Part shown: piece by piece, positions 17,910 through 26,799 of the stretch
Numbering within the stretch: the first letter of the stretch is position 1
How the letters are laid out: the number at the start of each line of letters is the position of its first letter
NCBI GenBank assembly: GCA_900470195.1
Contig: UEIJ01000012.1
Coordinates: 62,001 to 126,000, forward strand
Reading direction: 5' to 3'
Length of the DNA stretch: 64,000 nt
Origin: Hyphomicrobiales bacterium
GTDB lineage: Bacteria > Pseudomonadota > Alphaproteobacteria > Rhizobiales > Rhizobiaceae
Position numbers and translations under genes: made by a program
Notes under the pieces: generated by a model
What the model was told of the DNA's origin: nothing
What the model saw: only the letters and a program-made list of their open reading frames with translations
The model's database searches: none

Positions 17910-18200
17910 ATGTCGATGGCCGGCCTTGTCGGGCTGTTCGTCGGCATATTCCTGATTTTGCTGCTGCCACGCTTCCTGCCCTTTTCGGCCGACAGCCATG
18001 TTGCCAGCCTGGTCATGGGGTATGATCGCGTCAGCGCCGGCCGTGCCATGATCGAGGCGGCAGACCCGAAGCGCGCGGAGGCCATCGTGACGGCCGGGTG
18101 GGTCTATGAGACGAACCGCGCGGCGCTGGATAAGTGCATTGCGGATATGTTCCAGAGCCAGAAGGAGCAGCGTTGCCCGGTTGTCCTGCCCGTAGTCTAG
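17910..18200 (+). CDS. Small hypothetical protein inside Tn3 remnant (possibly C-terminal piece of a larger protein)
   Basis: 96 residues: a hydrophobic helix (about 3-22) then a soluble part with two Cys near the end (DKCIAD, QRCPVV). An in-frame TGA lies 8 codons upstream of the ATG. The layout (helix, PFSADSHVASLVMG, RCPVV end) reminds me of the C-terminal part of DUF6118-like proteins of mobile elements, but I cannot confirm this. It sits between two Tn3-type ends, so it is likely cargo debris. Confidence 0.35.
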   Translation: MSMAGLVGLFVGIFLILLLPRFLPFSADSHVASLVMGYDRVSAGRAMIEAADPKRAEAIVTAGWVYETNRAALDKCIADMFQSQKEQRCPVVLPVV

Positions 18201-18232
18201 AGCAATTCGCGCCGGTAGAGGTGTTGCAAATA

Positions 18233-18269
18233 GGGGTTCCGTGGACATTTCTGCAATAAACCCGCTAAG
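18233..18269. repeat. Second Tn3-family terminal inverted repeat, same orientation
   Basis: Starts GGGG and ends CGCTAAG, 37 bases (one shorter than the copy at 17835-17872). Followed after 30 bp by a Tn3 transposase C-terminal remnant on the minus strand, which is the usual arrangement at one end of a Tn3 element. Confidence 0.72.
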
Positions 18270-18298
18270 GGAAAGCTAAGTTGTTTGGGTTGAAACGG

Positions 18299-18598
18299 TT
18301 AGCGCGGATCGGCCTGAAGCGTTCGAGGGGGGCCGTCAATTTCGTTCCAGAGATAGTCGCTGGTGAGTGCGATATGGGCCCAGGGAAGCGGTGCGACCTG
18401 GGAGAGCAGTTCGGCGGGAATATCGATGCTCTGGGTGCGAACATAATCGACAGCGCGGCTGCGATAGACTGTGTTCCACAGGATATCCCTTCGGCCCGTG
18501 ATGACCGCAATGGGGGCCGAAGGCTGACTTTGCTTGGTTAGAGTGTCAGCATTTCTCGCCTTGGCCGCCGCAAAGATATGGCTGCCATATTTTGTCAA
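18299..18598 (-). pseudogene. Tn3-family transposase C-terminal remnant
   Basis: The frame ends with the Tn3 transposase tail: ILWNTVYRSRAVDYVR, IPAELLSQVAPLPWAHIALTSDYLW. Only about the last 60 residues are recognisable; the N-terminal 900 are gone and the preceding 40 residues are unrelated. It belongs to the IR at 18233-18269. It is a different lineage from the complete Tn3 transposase at 49978-52953. Confidence 0.75.
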
Positions 18599-19338
18599 CA
18601 GGGCCTAATGTCGATTGGTCCCAGGCCTGACCCCGCCCATCTAATCATAAGACTTCCAGCCAACATGCTCACTCCAATCGCGAGGAGGAGGGGGCCGGCG
18701 AACTCCTCGGCCACTGTACCCGACGTCGAGGAAACCGATAGCAACATCAGGCTGAATTCTCCCCCGTTGGCCAGGATGACTCCGGTCCGCAATGAGGTCT
18801 GAAGCGCTTCGCCGAATAGTCGGGCGACGACGAAAACAATCAGCGTCTTTCCGCAGAGTATTATTGCAAGCCAGACCAGCACGGCAGGCCATTGAGATGG
18901 AAGGATCCAAAGTGGCAATTGAGTCCCGATACCGATAAAGAAAATCCCGACAAACAAGTCGCGAAAGGGCCGGATCTCGTTCTCGACAGCATGGCGCGCG
19001 TCGCCCTCGCCGATGATCATACCGGTCGCGAATGCGGCGAGCGCCGGAGAAAGGCCAGCAGATGTCGCGACGATCGTGGACCCAAGCGCAATGGTAAGTG
19101 CGAGGAGTTGGGCAAGCTCCGGATCGCCACGCAACGCGACCCAACGGGCAAGTACCTGCAACGGACCTCGGGCAATGAACAGAGCAGCAACCACTGCCGT
19201 TGCACTGGCGATGACCGTTATCACGCCATACCCTTCGGCGGCACCACTCATTGCATCGTGCAGAAGCAGGAACGCGACGGCTGCCAAGTCCTGAAACAGA
19301 AGCACTGCGATGGCCAAGCGCCCATGAGCCGATCCAAG
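18595..19338 (-). pseudogene. CPA2 (KefB/KefC-like) cation:proton antiporter, truncated at both ends
   Basis: The frame covers the central membrane part of a CPA2 antiporter: HGRLAIAVLLFQDLAAV, then GLSPALAAFATGMIIGE and RTGVILANGGEFSLMLL. The coding sequence begins exactly at the IS21 end (base 19338), so the first 110 or so residues are lost. It ends at 18595 where Tn3 debris starts, so any C-terminal RCK domain is missing. A full CPA2 protein is 400-650 residues; here about 245 remain. Not expected to work. Confidence 0.8.
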
Positions 19339-19470
19339 TGTCAACGGCGGAGTAAAATCCTGCCACGCGGCGGCGCAAAAGTCGGCCACTTGTGGCGCGC
19401 GCATGAGACCGCCGGGAGGGCTTAGGCCCGAGCGGGGGTCTCATGTGCGCGTTGCGATTTTCGAAGGGCG

Positions 19471-20229
19471 TCAGCCGGCCTTTCGGGCGCGGCTTTGGGC
19501 GAGACGATAGCTGTCGCCGTTCATCTCGAGGATGCTGACGTGATGGGTGATGCGGTCGAGCAAAGCGCCGGTCAGGCGCTCGGACCCCAAGGTTTCCGTC
19601 CATTCGTCAAAAGGAAGGTTGCTGGTGATCAGGGTCGCGCCTCGCTCGTATCGTTGCGAGATCAGCTCGAACAGCAATTCCGCGCCGGTCTTTGACAGCG
19701 GCACGAAGCCCAGTTCATCGATGATCAACAGCTGGTAGGCGGCCATCTGCTTCTGGAACCGGATGAGACGCCGCTCGTCGCGCGCCTCCATCATCTCGCT
19801 GACCAGTGCGGCCGCTGTCGTGAACCCAACGGACAGGCCCTTCTGGCAGGCGGCCAGGCCGAGGCCGAGCGCCACATGGGTCTTGCCCGTGCCGCTGGGG
19901 CCGAGAGCGATAACGTTCTCCCTGCGCTCGATCCATTCGCAGCGCGCCAGTTCCAGCACCTGCATCTTGTTCAGCTTTGGGATGGCGGCGAAGTCGAAAC
20001 TGTCGAGGCTTTTGACGACCGGGAACCTGGCCGCCTTGATGCGACGCTCGACCTTGCGACGGTCCCGTTCGATCATCTCCCGCTCGGCAAGTCGGGTGAG
20101 GTATCCGACATGATCGACGCCTTCGGTGGCGCACAGCCGGGCCAGCTTCTGGTACTCGCGCTGGAAACTCGGCAGCTTCAGGGTTTTGAGATAATGGGTG
20201 AGAAGGATCTCGGGTGCTTCGGTGTTCAT
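19471..20229 (-). CDS. istB: IS21 helper ATPase IstB
   Basis: 252 residues from ATG at 20229, which overlaps the istA stop (ATGA). AAA+ ATPase with Walker A GPSGTGKTH, Walker B LLIIDELGF and the sensor segment LITSNLPFDEW. Family role: DnaC-like regulator of transposition that works with IstA. Complete and probably functional. Confidence 0.92.
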   Translation of the reverse strand: MNTEAPEILLTHYLKTLKLPSFQREYQKLARLCATEGVDHVGYLTRLAEREMIERDRRKVERRIKAARFPVVKSLDSFDFAAIPKLNKMQVLELARCEWIERRENVIALGPSGTGKTHVALGLGLAACQKGLSVGFTTAAALVSEMMEARDERRLIRFQKQMAAYQLLIIDELGFVPLSKTGAELLFELISQRYERGATLITSNLPFDEWTETLGSERLTGALLDRITHHVSILEMNGDSYRLAQSRARKAG

Positions 20230-21722
20230 GCGGCTTCTCCCGCATCCGACGACAGGAGACGCATATACGCCTTCGCCGAGGTCGTCTCGACCGTCGCCCT
20301 CGGCAGATAGGGGTAGATGGACAGGTCCAGTCTGGGCGGCCGGCGTTCCACCCGGCACAGGATCAGATGCTTGACGGCGTCAAAGCCAATGGCGCCAAGC
20401 TGGATCGCCTGCTTCACCGCCGCATGCAGATCGGCGAGTTCGAAGCTCTCCAGCAGGCGGAGGACCTGCACGTACTCACGCCGGCCGTGCTTGGCCATGC
20501 GGCCTTCCATCAACCGGCGCAGCGTAGCGAACTCTTGCGGCAAGTCCCAGCCCTGGAGGGGCGCTGCCTGATCCAGCGAATTGATCTTCTGCTCGATCAG
20601 CGGCAGGTAATGGACAGGATCGAAGACGACGTCTTCCCGTTCCCAGCACCGAGGATGGCGGGCGATGATCTCGCCACGGCAACCGATGACCACTTCGTTG
20701 ACATAGCCGCGCACCCACACATCCTGATGGCCATAGGCGACCGGGACGGAATAGTCGTTGGTCTTGTAGCGCACCAGCGACTGCGCCGTCACCTTGGCAC
20801 TTGCCTGGTCGCAGGCATCAAATGGCGAGGCTGGCAAGGCGCGCATGGCAGCCAGATCGCGCCGCAAGCGCTCGCCGATCGTCTCGCTCTCGCCGCGCAG
20901 CCTGTCGCGCTGGCGCTTCCGGCACTGCTCCTCCAGAAAGGTGTTGAACGCCTCCCATGTCGCAAACTGCGGGATCGGCACCATGAAGTTGCGCCGGGCA
21001 TAGCCGACGAGACCCTCGACGTTCCCCTTGTCGTTGCCCTTGCCGGGACGGCCATAGCGATCCCGGATAAGGTAGTGGGACAGGAAGCCGCTGAACAACG
21101 TCGCGCGCTTGCGGGTGCCGTCAGGCAAAATCTTCGCCACCAGGCAACGGTCGTTGTCGTAGACGATCGATTGCGGCACGGCGCCGAAGAAGGAAAACGC
21201 ATGGACGTGGCCATCGACCCAGGCCTCGGCCGCTGCCGCCGGATAGGCCCGCACATAGCAGCCGTCGCTGTGCGGAAGGTCGAGCACGAAGAAGTGCGCC
21301 TTGCGCTCCACACCGCCGATCACCACCATCGCCTCACCGAAGTCCGCCTGCCCATGGCCGGGCGGATGCGATAGAGGCACGAACACCTCCTGGCGACGCT
21401 GATCTCGCTCGCGCATGTAATCCTTGATGATCGTGTAGCCGCCGGTGAACCCGCGCTCGTCCCGGAGACGGTCGAACACTCGTTTGGCCGTATGGCGCTG
21501 CTTGCGCGGCACCTTTACATCCTCATCCAGCCAGTGATCGATTGTCGAGACGAACGCATCCAGCTTGGGTCGCCTGATCGGCAACTGACGCTGATAGCCC
21601 GGAGGCGTCGAATACGACACCATCTTGGCAACGCTGTCGCGCGATATGTTGAAATGCTTTGCAGCCTGACGCCGGCTCATCCCTTCCGAGACGGCCAAGC
21701 GAACCTTGAGATACAATTCCAC
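20226..21722 (-). CDS. istA: IS21 transposase IstA
   Basis: 498 residues. An N-terminal HTH (SRRQAAKHFNISRDSVAKMV) is followed by a DDE integrase core, with PGHGQADFGEA (first Asp), VYDNDRCLV (second Asp) and KGNVEGLVGYARRNF (Glu), and a C-terminal Mu-like beta domain. All parts are present and length is normal. It overlaps istB by 4 bp. Complete. Confidence 0.92.
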   Translation of the reverse strand: MELYLKVRLAVSEGMSRRQAAKHFNISRDSVAKMVSYSTPPGYQRQLPIRRPKLDAFVSTIDHWLDEDVKVPRKQRHTAKRVFDRLRDERGFTGGYTIIKDYMRERDQRRQEVFVPLSHPPGHGQADFGEAMVVIGGVERKAHFFVLDLPHSDGCYVRAYPAAAAEAWVDGHVHAFSFFGAVPQSIVYDNDRCLVAKILPDGTRKRATLFSGFLSHYLIRDRYGRPGKGNDKGNVEGLVGYARRNFMVPIPQFATWEAFNTFLEEQCRKRQRDRLRGESETIGERLRRDLAAMRALPASPFDACDQASAKVTAQSLVRYKTNDYSVPVAYGHQDVWVRGYVNEVVIGCRGEIIARHPRCWEREDVVFDPVHYLPLIEQKINSLDQAAPLQGWDLPQEFATLRRLMEGRMAKHGRREYVQVLRLLESFELADLHAAVKQAIQLGAIGFDAVKHLILCRVERRPPRLDLSIYPYLPRATVETTSAKAYMRLLSSDAGEAA

Positions 21723-21847
21723 GGTGTAGATCCCCTTGTCCCTCCTGCGTTTAATGCAGAAGGAAGATAGGTGGCCGGATTTTACTCCGCCCCTACGGCG
21801 AGACTATCGCGCCGTTACCGTGGCCGACTTTTGCACCGCCGCTCTCA

Positions 21848-22028
21848 TCTCGAACCGGCGTTCGCCGAGCTCAACCGAGATGGCATTCCCACGCCGCTTG
21901 ACATCATCAAACACATTACCCCACTCGGCTGGCAGCACATCAGTCTCACCGGCGATTACATCTGGACCCCAACAGACGGCGTTGATCTCAGGCCATTGCG
22001 GCGCGAAACATCTATCCTCGCAGCGTGA
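21848..22028 (+). pseudogene. Tn3-family transposase C-terminal remnant
   Basis: Right after the IS21 end the plus strand encodes about 55 residues of a Tn3 transposase tail: IPTPLDIIKHITPLGWQHISLTGDYIW, then RPLR, then a stop at 22028. The upstream part has been lost at the IS21 junction. It is in opposite orientation to the remnant at 18299-18598 and has a different sequence. Confidence 0.75.
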
Positions 22029-22089
22029 TCACCATACGTTCTCAAAAGTCGGACAGATCCAACACTTTCGTGTCGTGACGCCAACAAGC

Positions 22090-22701
22090 TCGTCCGATCC
22101 GACGGCGGCAATGATGGCGTGATACTCGCCGGCTGCTGGTCCCATAGCAGGCGCAAGTTCTACGAGCTCCATGCCTCGGATAGCTCCAGGATCGCCACTG
22201 AGACGGTGGAGCTGATGGCAAAGCTCTGGGAAGTGGAAGCAGCAGCGCGGGGGCAGAGCCCTGACGGCCGTGTCGCGGCGCGCCAGGCTACATCTGCTGC
22301 TGTAGTCAACGAGCTCTTCGCCCTCTGGCAGAAGACCTTGCCGCGGATCTCCGGCAAGTCGAAGCTGGCAGAGGCGATCCGCTATGCCACCTCGCGTCGT
22401 TCCATCTTCGAGCGCTTCCTCATCGACGGCCGCATCGAGCTCGACTCTAACATCGTTGAGCGCGCCATCAGACCCCAGACAATTACGCGAAAGAACAGTC
22501 TCTTCGCTGGCAGCGATGGCGGCGGAAGGACCTGGGCGACAATCGCCACGCTCCTTCAGACGGCGAAGATGAACAACGTCGATCCGCAGGCCTGGCTCAC
22601 CCAGACCCTCGAGCGCATCGCCAAAGGCTGGCCCAGCAGCGATCTCGATGCACTCATGCCGTGGAATTACGCGGGCTGAACGGCCTCAGCTTGCCGCTTA
22701 C
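22090..22701 (+). pseudogene. IS66-family transposase (TnpC) C-terminal fragment with right end
   Basis: The frame 22119-22679 encodes 186 residues of the IS66 TnpC core and C-terminus: LAGCWSHSRRKFYELHA, IELDSNIVERAIRP, KNSLFAGSDGGGRTWA. The N-terminal half, TnpA and TnpB are absent. The sequence ends at about 22701 with GCTTGCCGCTTAC, which looks like the IS66 right end. Left junction to Tn3 debris is near 22030-22090. Confidence 0.82.
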
Positions 22702-22942
22702 CGGATATGGAGTGGCCGACTGCTTGCTGACGGCGTAGCAGTTGACTGTGCTGTATCGGATGTGGCGGAGGAAGGTTTGAAGGTGAACAGTAGAGGTTGT
22801 CATTCCCGCCGAGACTGTCATCCAGCATTCGGACGGAACAATACGTAATCCATGGGGGCGTGAGTGACCGCGCTGGGGAACTGAACCATCGGTCTATGGG
22901 ATCTGCCAGCAGATCTAGACATCGACGCGTTGAATTGCACGG
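22702..22942. other. Intergenic debris
   Basis: About 240 bp between the IS66 end and the LysR remnant. I see no gene, repeat or convincing regulatory element. Confidence 0.4.
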
Positions 22943-23628
22943 TTACCGGTGAATTACGGTCTCCGGGAGCACGCTGAACAGCCTACAAACCCACGGAGAT
23001 CCGGATGGTGTCCCGCATCGCCGCTTAGCGGGTGAAGGACCCCGGGTTGTCGCAGTCAGGTGATCGGCAATGTAGGTTTCCAGGTAATCGATGGCCTCAG
23101 CGGATTCTCCATCTTTGAGCCGGTGCAGGCGCACTTCTATGCTGCCCAACGGCTGCAGGCCTTCTTCGCGTCCCAGAACGCGAACGTCGCGAGGCACCGT
23201 ACTCTGCGCCATGGTGGTGACACCCAGTCCTGCTCTGACGGCGGCAAGCACTGCGCTGTAGCTGGAACTGAGGTAGGCCACTTTGGACGAGCGCGCATCG
23301 GGCCCCAGCACGGACAGAATGCGCCTGCGATAGATGCAGGGCGGCGGCGCCAGGACAAGCGGCAAGGGATTTCTAGCATGACCTGAATGGTCGACACTGG
23401 TGAACCATAACAGTGGCTCGGTGTGAATGAGCTTGCCGTCGCCAGCCTCGCCCTCGTCATGCAAAGCGATCACCAAGTCAAATTCGCCATTCTGCTGCCG
23501 AGCCAGCAAGGTCATGCTCAACTCGTTAGTCACTTCAAGCATGACATTGGGATGGGTCTGGGCAAAGCGACCTAGCAGATGCGGCAGGAGGGAATCGGTA
23601 TATTCGCTGGGAGCGCCGAGCCACATTC
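22943..23628 (-). pseudogene. LysR-type regulator, N-terminal HTH lost
   Basis: Only the co-inducer-binding domain remains (LGAPSEYTDSLLPHLLGRF onward, about 210 residues). The reading frame continues to 23755, but bases upstream of about 23628 belong to an IS3 transposase on the other strand, so the DNA-binding half has been replaced. A tail of about 35 residues follows the last recognisable helix. Not expected to regulate anything. Confidence 0.8.
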
Positions 23629-23803
23629 CGGCCTTGGCTGGCTGACACCGGCCGAGTTCGCTCAGACCATCAACCCGCGACGTGATGCGGTGCTGCGCAG
23701 CCGGAATGGCTCCGCACCGCAACCCGCCGCTACCGCCCACAATGCAGCAACCCAAAATCGCCGGAGCGAACTCAAAACCGGATAAAACTTGGGGGCAAGG
23801 TCA
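23622..23803 (+). mobile_element. IS3-family OrfB C-terminal remnant with terminal repeat
   Basis: The plus strand encodes the last ~55 residues of an IS3 OrfB (PHSGLGWLTPAEFAQ ... RRSELKTG, stop at 23785). It is followed by an end sequence CTTGGGGGCAAGGTCA, whose complement starts TGACCTTGCCCCC, as in IS407-group ends. The upstream part of the IS is missing. The catabolic island starts right after it. Confidence 0.72.
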
Positions 23804-23839
23804 ATCTATTGCATCGAAAATTCGCGCATTTGTGCGGAA

Positions 23840-23860
23840 TTTGCGGAAAAAAAAGTGTTC
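23840..23860 (+). promoter_or_regulatory. Candidate shared operator upstream of the aminotransferase gene
   Basis: TTTGCGG, then an A tract of 8, then GTGTTC. Nearly the same block (TTTGCGG, AAAGAAA, GTGTTTT) occurs in opposite orientation at 27925-27945 in front of the DmpA-like gene. An additional TTTGTGCGGAA half-copy lies just upstream at about 23829. It lies about 110 bp before the start codon. Confidence 0.45.
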
Positions 23861-23867
23861 TTTGCCT

Positions 23868-23891
23868 GCTCAAAAAAATTGATTTTTGAGC
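23868..23891. promoter_or_regulatory. AT-rich perfect inverted repeat in aminotransferase leader
   Basis: GCTCAAAAA and TTTTTGAGC arms (9 bp each) around a 6-base AATTGA centre. It could be an operator dyad, or a weak terminator shielding the island from the IS3 end upstream. It is 77 bp before the start codon. Confidence 0.4.
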
Positions 23892-23967
23892 CTTGGCTGG
23901 TGGTTGACCAAATCTTGCACGCGTGGGAATGTTCTTTCGGACCTCAAAAAACAATGTGAGACCTAAA

Positions 23968-25338
23968 ATGAACAAACACGTAGGAAACTCCTGGGAGCAG
24001 CGCGACATGGAGAGCGTTTTCCATGGTTTCACGGACCTCGAAACGCTCAAAAAAAATGGCCCGGTCGTACTTACCCATGGCGAAGGAATTCATGTCTTTG
24101 ACGTTCATGGCAAAAGCTACATGGACGCAAACTCCGGCCTTTGGAACAATGTCGCTGGCTTCAATCATCCGGGATTGATCGAAGCGATCTGCGAGCAGGC
24201 GCGTCGCTTCCCCGGGTACCACGCCTTCTTCGGCCGTGTCGCCGATACGACGGTCGCTCTGTCTGAGAAGCTTGTTAAACTCTCCCCGTTCGAGCGCGGG
24301 AAAGTCTACTATACAAACTCCGGATCCGAAGCGAACGACACCGTAGTCAAGATGCTTTGGATGCTCCATCGCCGAAATGGGCAACCGCAGCGCCGAAAGA
24401 TTATCACGCGTGTCAACGCCTATCACGGCGTGACGGTAGCCACCGCGTCTATGACGGGAAAGGCCTATAACGCTGAGTTTGGCCTTCCACTGCCGGGCTT
24501 CCTTCATGCGGACTGCCCGCACTACTGGCGTTTCGCGAAGCCGGGTGAAAGCGAGCTCGAGTTCTCACAGCGCCTGGCTCGAAACCTTGAAGAACTGATC
24601 ATCAAGGAAGGTGCGGACACTATCGCAGGTATGTTCTGTGAGCCAGTGCAAGGTGCCGGTGGTGTCATTCCGCCTTCGGAGGGCTATTTCCAAGCAATCC
24701 GGCCAATTCTGCGCAAGTACGGCATTCCGCTGATCGCCGACGAAGTGATCACCGGCTTCGGCCGAACCGGTGAAATGTGGGGCAGCGTGAAATACGATGT
24801 GCAGCCCGACGCAATCGTAGCATCCAAGTGCATCACCGCTGGTTACTTCCCGATGGGCGCGGTTATTCTTGGTCCCGATCTCTGCGACGCGTTGACACGC
24901 GTCTCGGAAGAGGCCGAAGAGTTCCCTCATGGGTTTACGGCCGGTGGAAACCCGTTGGGAAGTGCTGTCGCTCTGAAGGCGCTCGACATCCTCGAGACCG
25001 AGGGACTTCTCGAAAACGTGCGGCGTGTCAGCCCCCGTTTCCTTGCTGGTCTCAACAGCCTTGCCGAACACAAGTATGCGGGAGAGGCTCGCGGTGTTGG
25101 ACTGATGGGGGCCGTCGAGCTTGTCGCTGACAAGAAGACGAAGGCGCCATTGGACGGCAAACTTCAGGTCTCCGAGCGCATTGCGAACAAGGCGCTCCAG
25201 AAGGGGCTGATTTGCCGGCCTCTCGGTCAGGCGATTGTTCTCGGACCTCCCTTCATCATTACCGAAGCGCAGATCGACGAGATGTTCGACATTTTGCGCG
25301 AGACCATGGCGGAAGTCTTCGCCGACGTAGGCCTCTAA
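23968..25338 (+). CDS. Class III PLP-dependent (omega-amino acid type) aminotransferase
   Basis: 456 residues from ATG at 23968. The fold-type I signature is complete: YYTNSGSEAND for phosphate binding (116-124), AYHGVTVAT (151-159), LIADEVITGFGRTG with Asp258, and the PLP lysine Lys287 in IVASKCITAGYFPMGA. Family role: moves a terminal amino group from an omega-amino acid, diamine or polyamine to pyruvate or 2-oxoglutarate. It precedes a glutamine-synthetase-like gene in the same direction, as in polyamine and beta-alanine catabolic clusters. Substrate is not readable from sequence. Confidence 0.9.
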   Translation: MNKHVGNSWEQRDMESVFHGFTDLETLKKNGPVVLTHGEGIHVFDVHGKSYMDANSGLWNNVAGFNHPGLIEAICEQARRFPGYHAFFGRVADTTVALSEKLVKLSPFERGKVYYTNSGSEANDTVVKMLWMLHRRNGQPQRRKIITRVNAYHGVTVATASMTGKAYNAEFGLPLPGFLHADCPHYWRFAKPGESELEFSQRLARNLEELIIKEGADTIAGMFCEPVQGAGGVIPPSEGYFQAIRPILRKYGIPLIADEVITGFGRTGEMWGSVKYDVQPDAIVASKCITAGYFPMGAVILGPDLCDALTRVSEEAEEFPHGFTAGGNPLGSAVALKALDILETEGLLENVRRVSPRFLAGLNSLAEHKYAGEARGVGLMGAVELVADKKTKAPLDGKLQVSERIANKALQKGLICRPLGQAIVLGPPFIITEAQIDEMFDILRETMAEVFADVGL

Positions 25339-25363
25339 TCGCTTCGCGAATCCATTGAACGTC

Positions 25364-25391
25364 CTTCCCGGCGGCATTGTCTGCCGGGGAG
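25364..25391. promoter_or_regulatory. Stem-loop between aminotransferase and ligase genes
   Basis: CTTCCCGGC pairs with GCCGGGGAG around a 10-base loop. There is no T run, so it is more likely an RNA-stability or attenuation hairpin in the polycistronic message than a full terminator. Confidence 0.45.
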
Positions 25392-25425
25392 GCTGTGCGT
25401 GCATCAATCGTTGGGAGGCTCCGGG

Positions 25426-26799
25426 ATGCCGGGTCAGAAATTGAATCTCGATACTATCGAGAGCGTAAGATCATACATTCGCGAAACAAATCCTAAACAT
25501 ATCAAAGTCGGAGTGTTCGACATTGATGGTGTGCTACGAGGAAAGTTCATCGCTCGCGACAAATTCCTGTCCGCCCTCGACGACGGTTACGGCTTCTGCA
25601 ACGCATTGCTTGGCTGGGATGTTGCCGACACACTCTACGATAATTGTGAGTACACCGGCTGGCACACGGGTTTTCCTGATGCCAACGTGCGTATCATCCC
25701 TGAGAGCGGAATGATCCTACCTTTTCAGAATGATACGCTCTTCTTCACAAGTGAATTCTCGGGGGCGGCCGAAGCCATCTGCCCTAGGGGAGTGCTACGT
25801 CGTGTATTGAAGCGCGCGGCTGATATGGGCTTTTCCATCAAGGCCGCGATGGAATTCGAGTTCTTCATGTTTAAAGAAACGCCGGAATCCCTCGAGGAGA
25901 AGGCTTTTCGCGGACTCCAGACCCTTTCACCGGGAAGCTTCAGCTACTCGGTACTTCGTTCGCTTGTGCAGGAAGGGCTCTACCAGGAAATCCTAGACAC
26001 GTTCGATTCCATTGGCATCGAACTCGAGGGACTGCATGCAGAGACGGGGCCGGGTGTCGTTGAAACTGCGATCGCAGTCGATGGTGCCTTGGCGATGGCT
26101 GACAAGGCATCTATCTTCAAAGCCTTCATGAAGATCCTCGCCCAGAATCGTGGCCTGATGGCGACGTTTATGGCGAAGTGGAACGAGACGCTTTCCGGCC
26201 AGAGTGGACATACCCACATGTCGGTCTGGTCACTGGACGGTAAACCGCTGTTCCACGATCCCGCGGGCGAGCACGGCATGAGCGATACGATGCGCTACTT
26301 CCTTGGCGGACAACTCGCGTACTTGCGTGAATTCGCAGCTCTTGTCGCTCCCAACATCAACAGCTATTCGCGACTAACGCCGGGATATTGGGCTCCGACG
26401 GCAGCGACGTGGGGTATCGACAACAGAACGGTGGGTATCCGCGTCATCCCTGGCTCGGCGCGCTCCCAGCGCCTCGAGTATCGCGTTCCGGGTTCAGACG
26501 TTAACCCCTACCTCTCGATGGCTGCAGCCATCGGCTCGGGCCTGCTTGGTATCGAGAGGAAGATTGATCTTGGGACGATCTCGACCGGGAACGCCTATGC
26601 CCAGGACGTTCCAGAAAGCCGCCGCCTCCCCAGCAATCTGGAGACTGCTGCCGTGTTGTTTGGAGGCTCGGAGGGAGCCAAGGAACTCTTTGGGGAGGCG
26701 TTCGTGCGCCATTTCGCGGATTCTCGCTCGTTTGAAGCGCGTCAGTTTGCCCGTGCGGTCACCGACTGGGAACTTCGGCGTTACTTCGAAATCCTCTGA
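25426..26799 (+). CDS. Glutamine-synthetase-family gamma-glutamyl-amine ligase
   Basis: 457 residues from ATG at 25426 (GGGAGG 7 bp upstream; GTG at 25399 would add 9). Glutamine synthetase fold: a VFDIDGVLRGKF N-terminal beta-grasp strand, the metal Glu cluster AMEFEFFMF, the SGHTHMSVW metal-His region and NRTVGIRVI in the C-terminal ATP part. It belongs to the PuuA/GlnA3-like side branch by length and lack of the housekeeping adenylylation-site motif. Family role: ATP-dependent joining of glutamate to an amine. It ends flush against the convergent DmpA-like gene (0 bp). Confidence 0.86.
   Translation: MPGQKLNLDTIESVRSYIRETNPKHIKVGVFDIDGVLRGKFIARDKFLSALDDGYGFCNALLGWDVADTLYDNCEYTGWHTGFPDANVRIIPESGMILPFQNDTLFFTSEFSGAAEAICPRGVLRRVLKRAADMGFSIKAAMEFEFFMFKETPESLEEKAFRGLQTLSPGSFSYSVLRSLVQEGLYQEILDTFDSIGIELEGLHAETGPGVVETAIAVDGALAMADKASIFKAFMKILAQNRGLMATFMAKWNETLSGQSGHTHMSVWSLDGKPLFHDPAGEHGMSDTMRYFLGGQLAYLREFAALVAPNINSYSRLTPGYWAPTAATWGIDNRTVGIRVIPGSARSQRLEYRVPGSDVNPYLSMAAAIGSGLLGIERKIDLGTISTGNAYAQDVPESRRLPSNLETAAVLFGGSEGAKELFGEAFVRHFADSRSFEARQFARAVTDWELRRYFEIL

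Larger units (their letters stand above)
19339..21847. mobile_element. IS21-family insertion sequence (complete)
   Basis: About 2.5 kb with istA and istB and TG...CA outer bases (19339-19340, 21846-21847). Each end holds two related 20-bp repeats. On the right these are GTGGCCGGATTTTACTCCGC near 21773 and GTGGCCGACTTTTGCACCGC near 21824; on the left are their inverted partners at about 19349-19392. Such multiple end repeats are typical of IS21. No flanking target duplication is seen: the left flank is antiporter, the right flank Tn3 debris. Confidence 0.85.

Noticed and set aside
17868..18248. 126-residue minus-strand ORF between the two Tn3 ends.
   Set aside because: Its frame crosses the second Tn3 end and has no recognisable domain; the plus-strand ORF at 17910 has a more protein-like hydrophobic pattern.
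20214..21374. 386-residue ORF on the plus strand opposite istA.
   Set aside because: It is an antisense shadow of istA caused by GC-rich codons; no motif, and its His/Arg/Leu-rich composition is that of a shadow frame.
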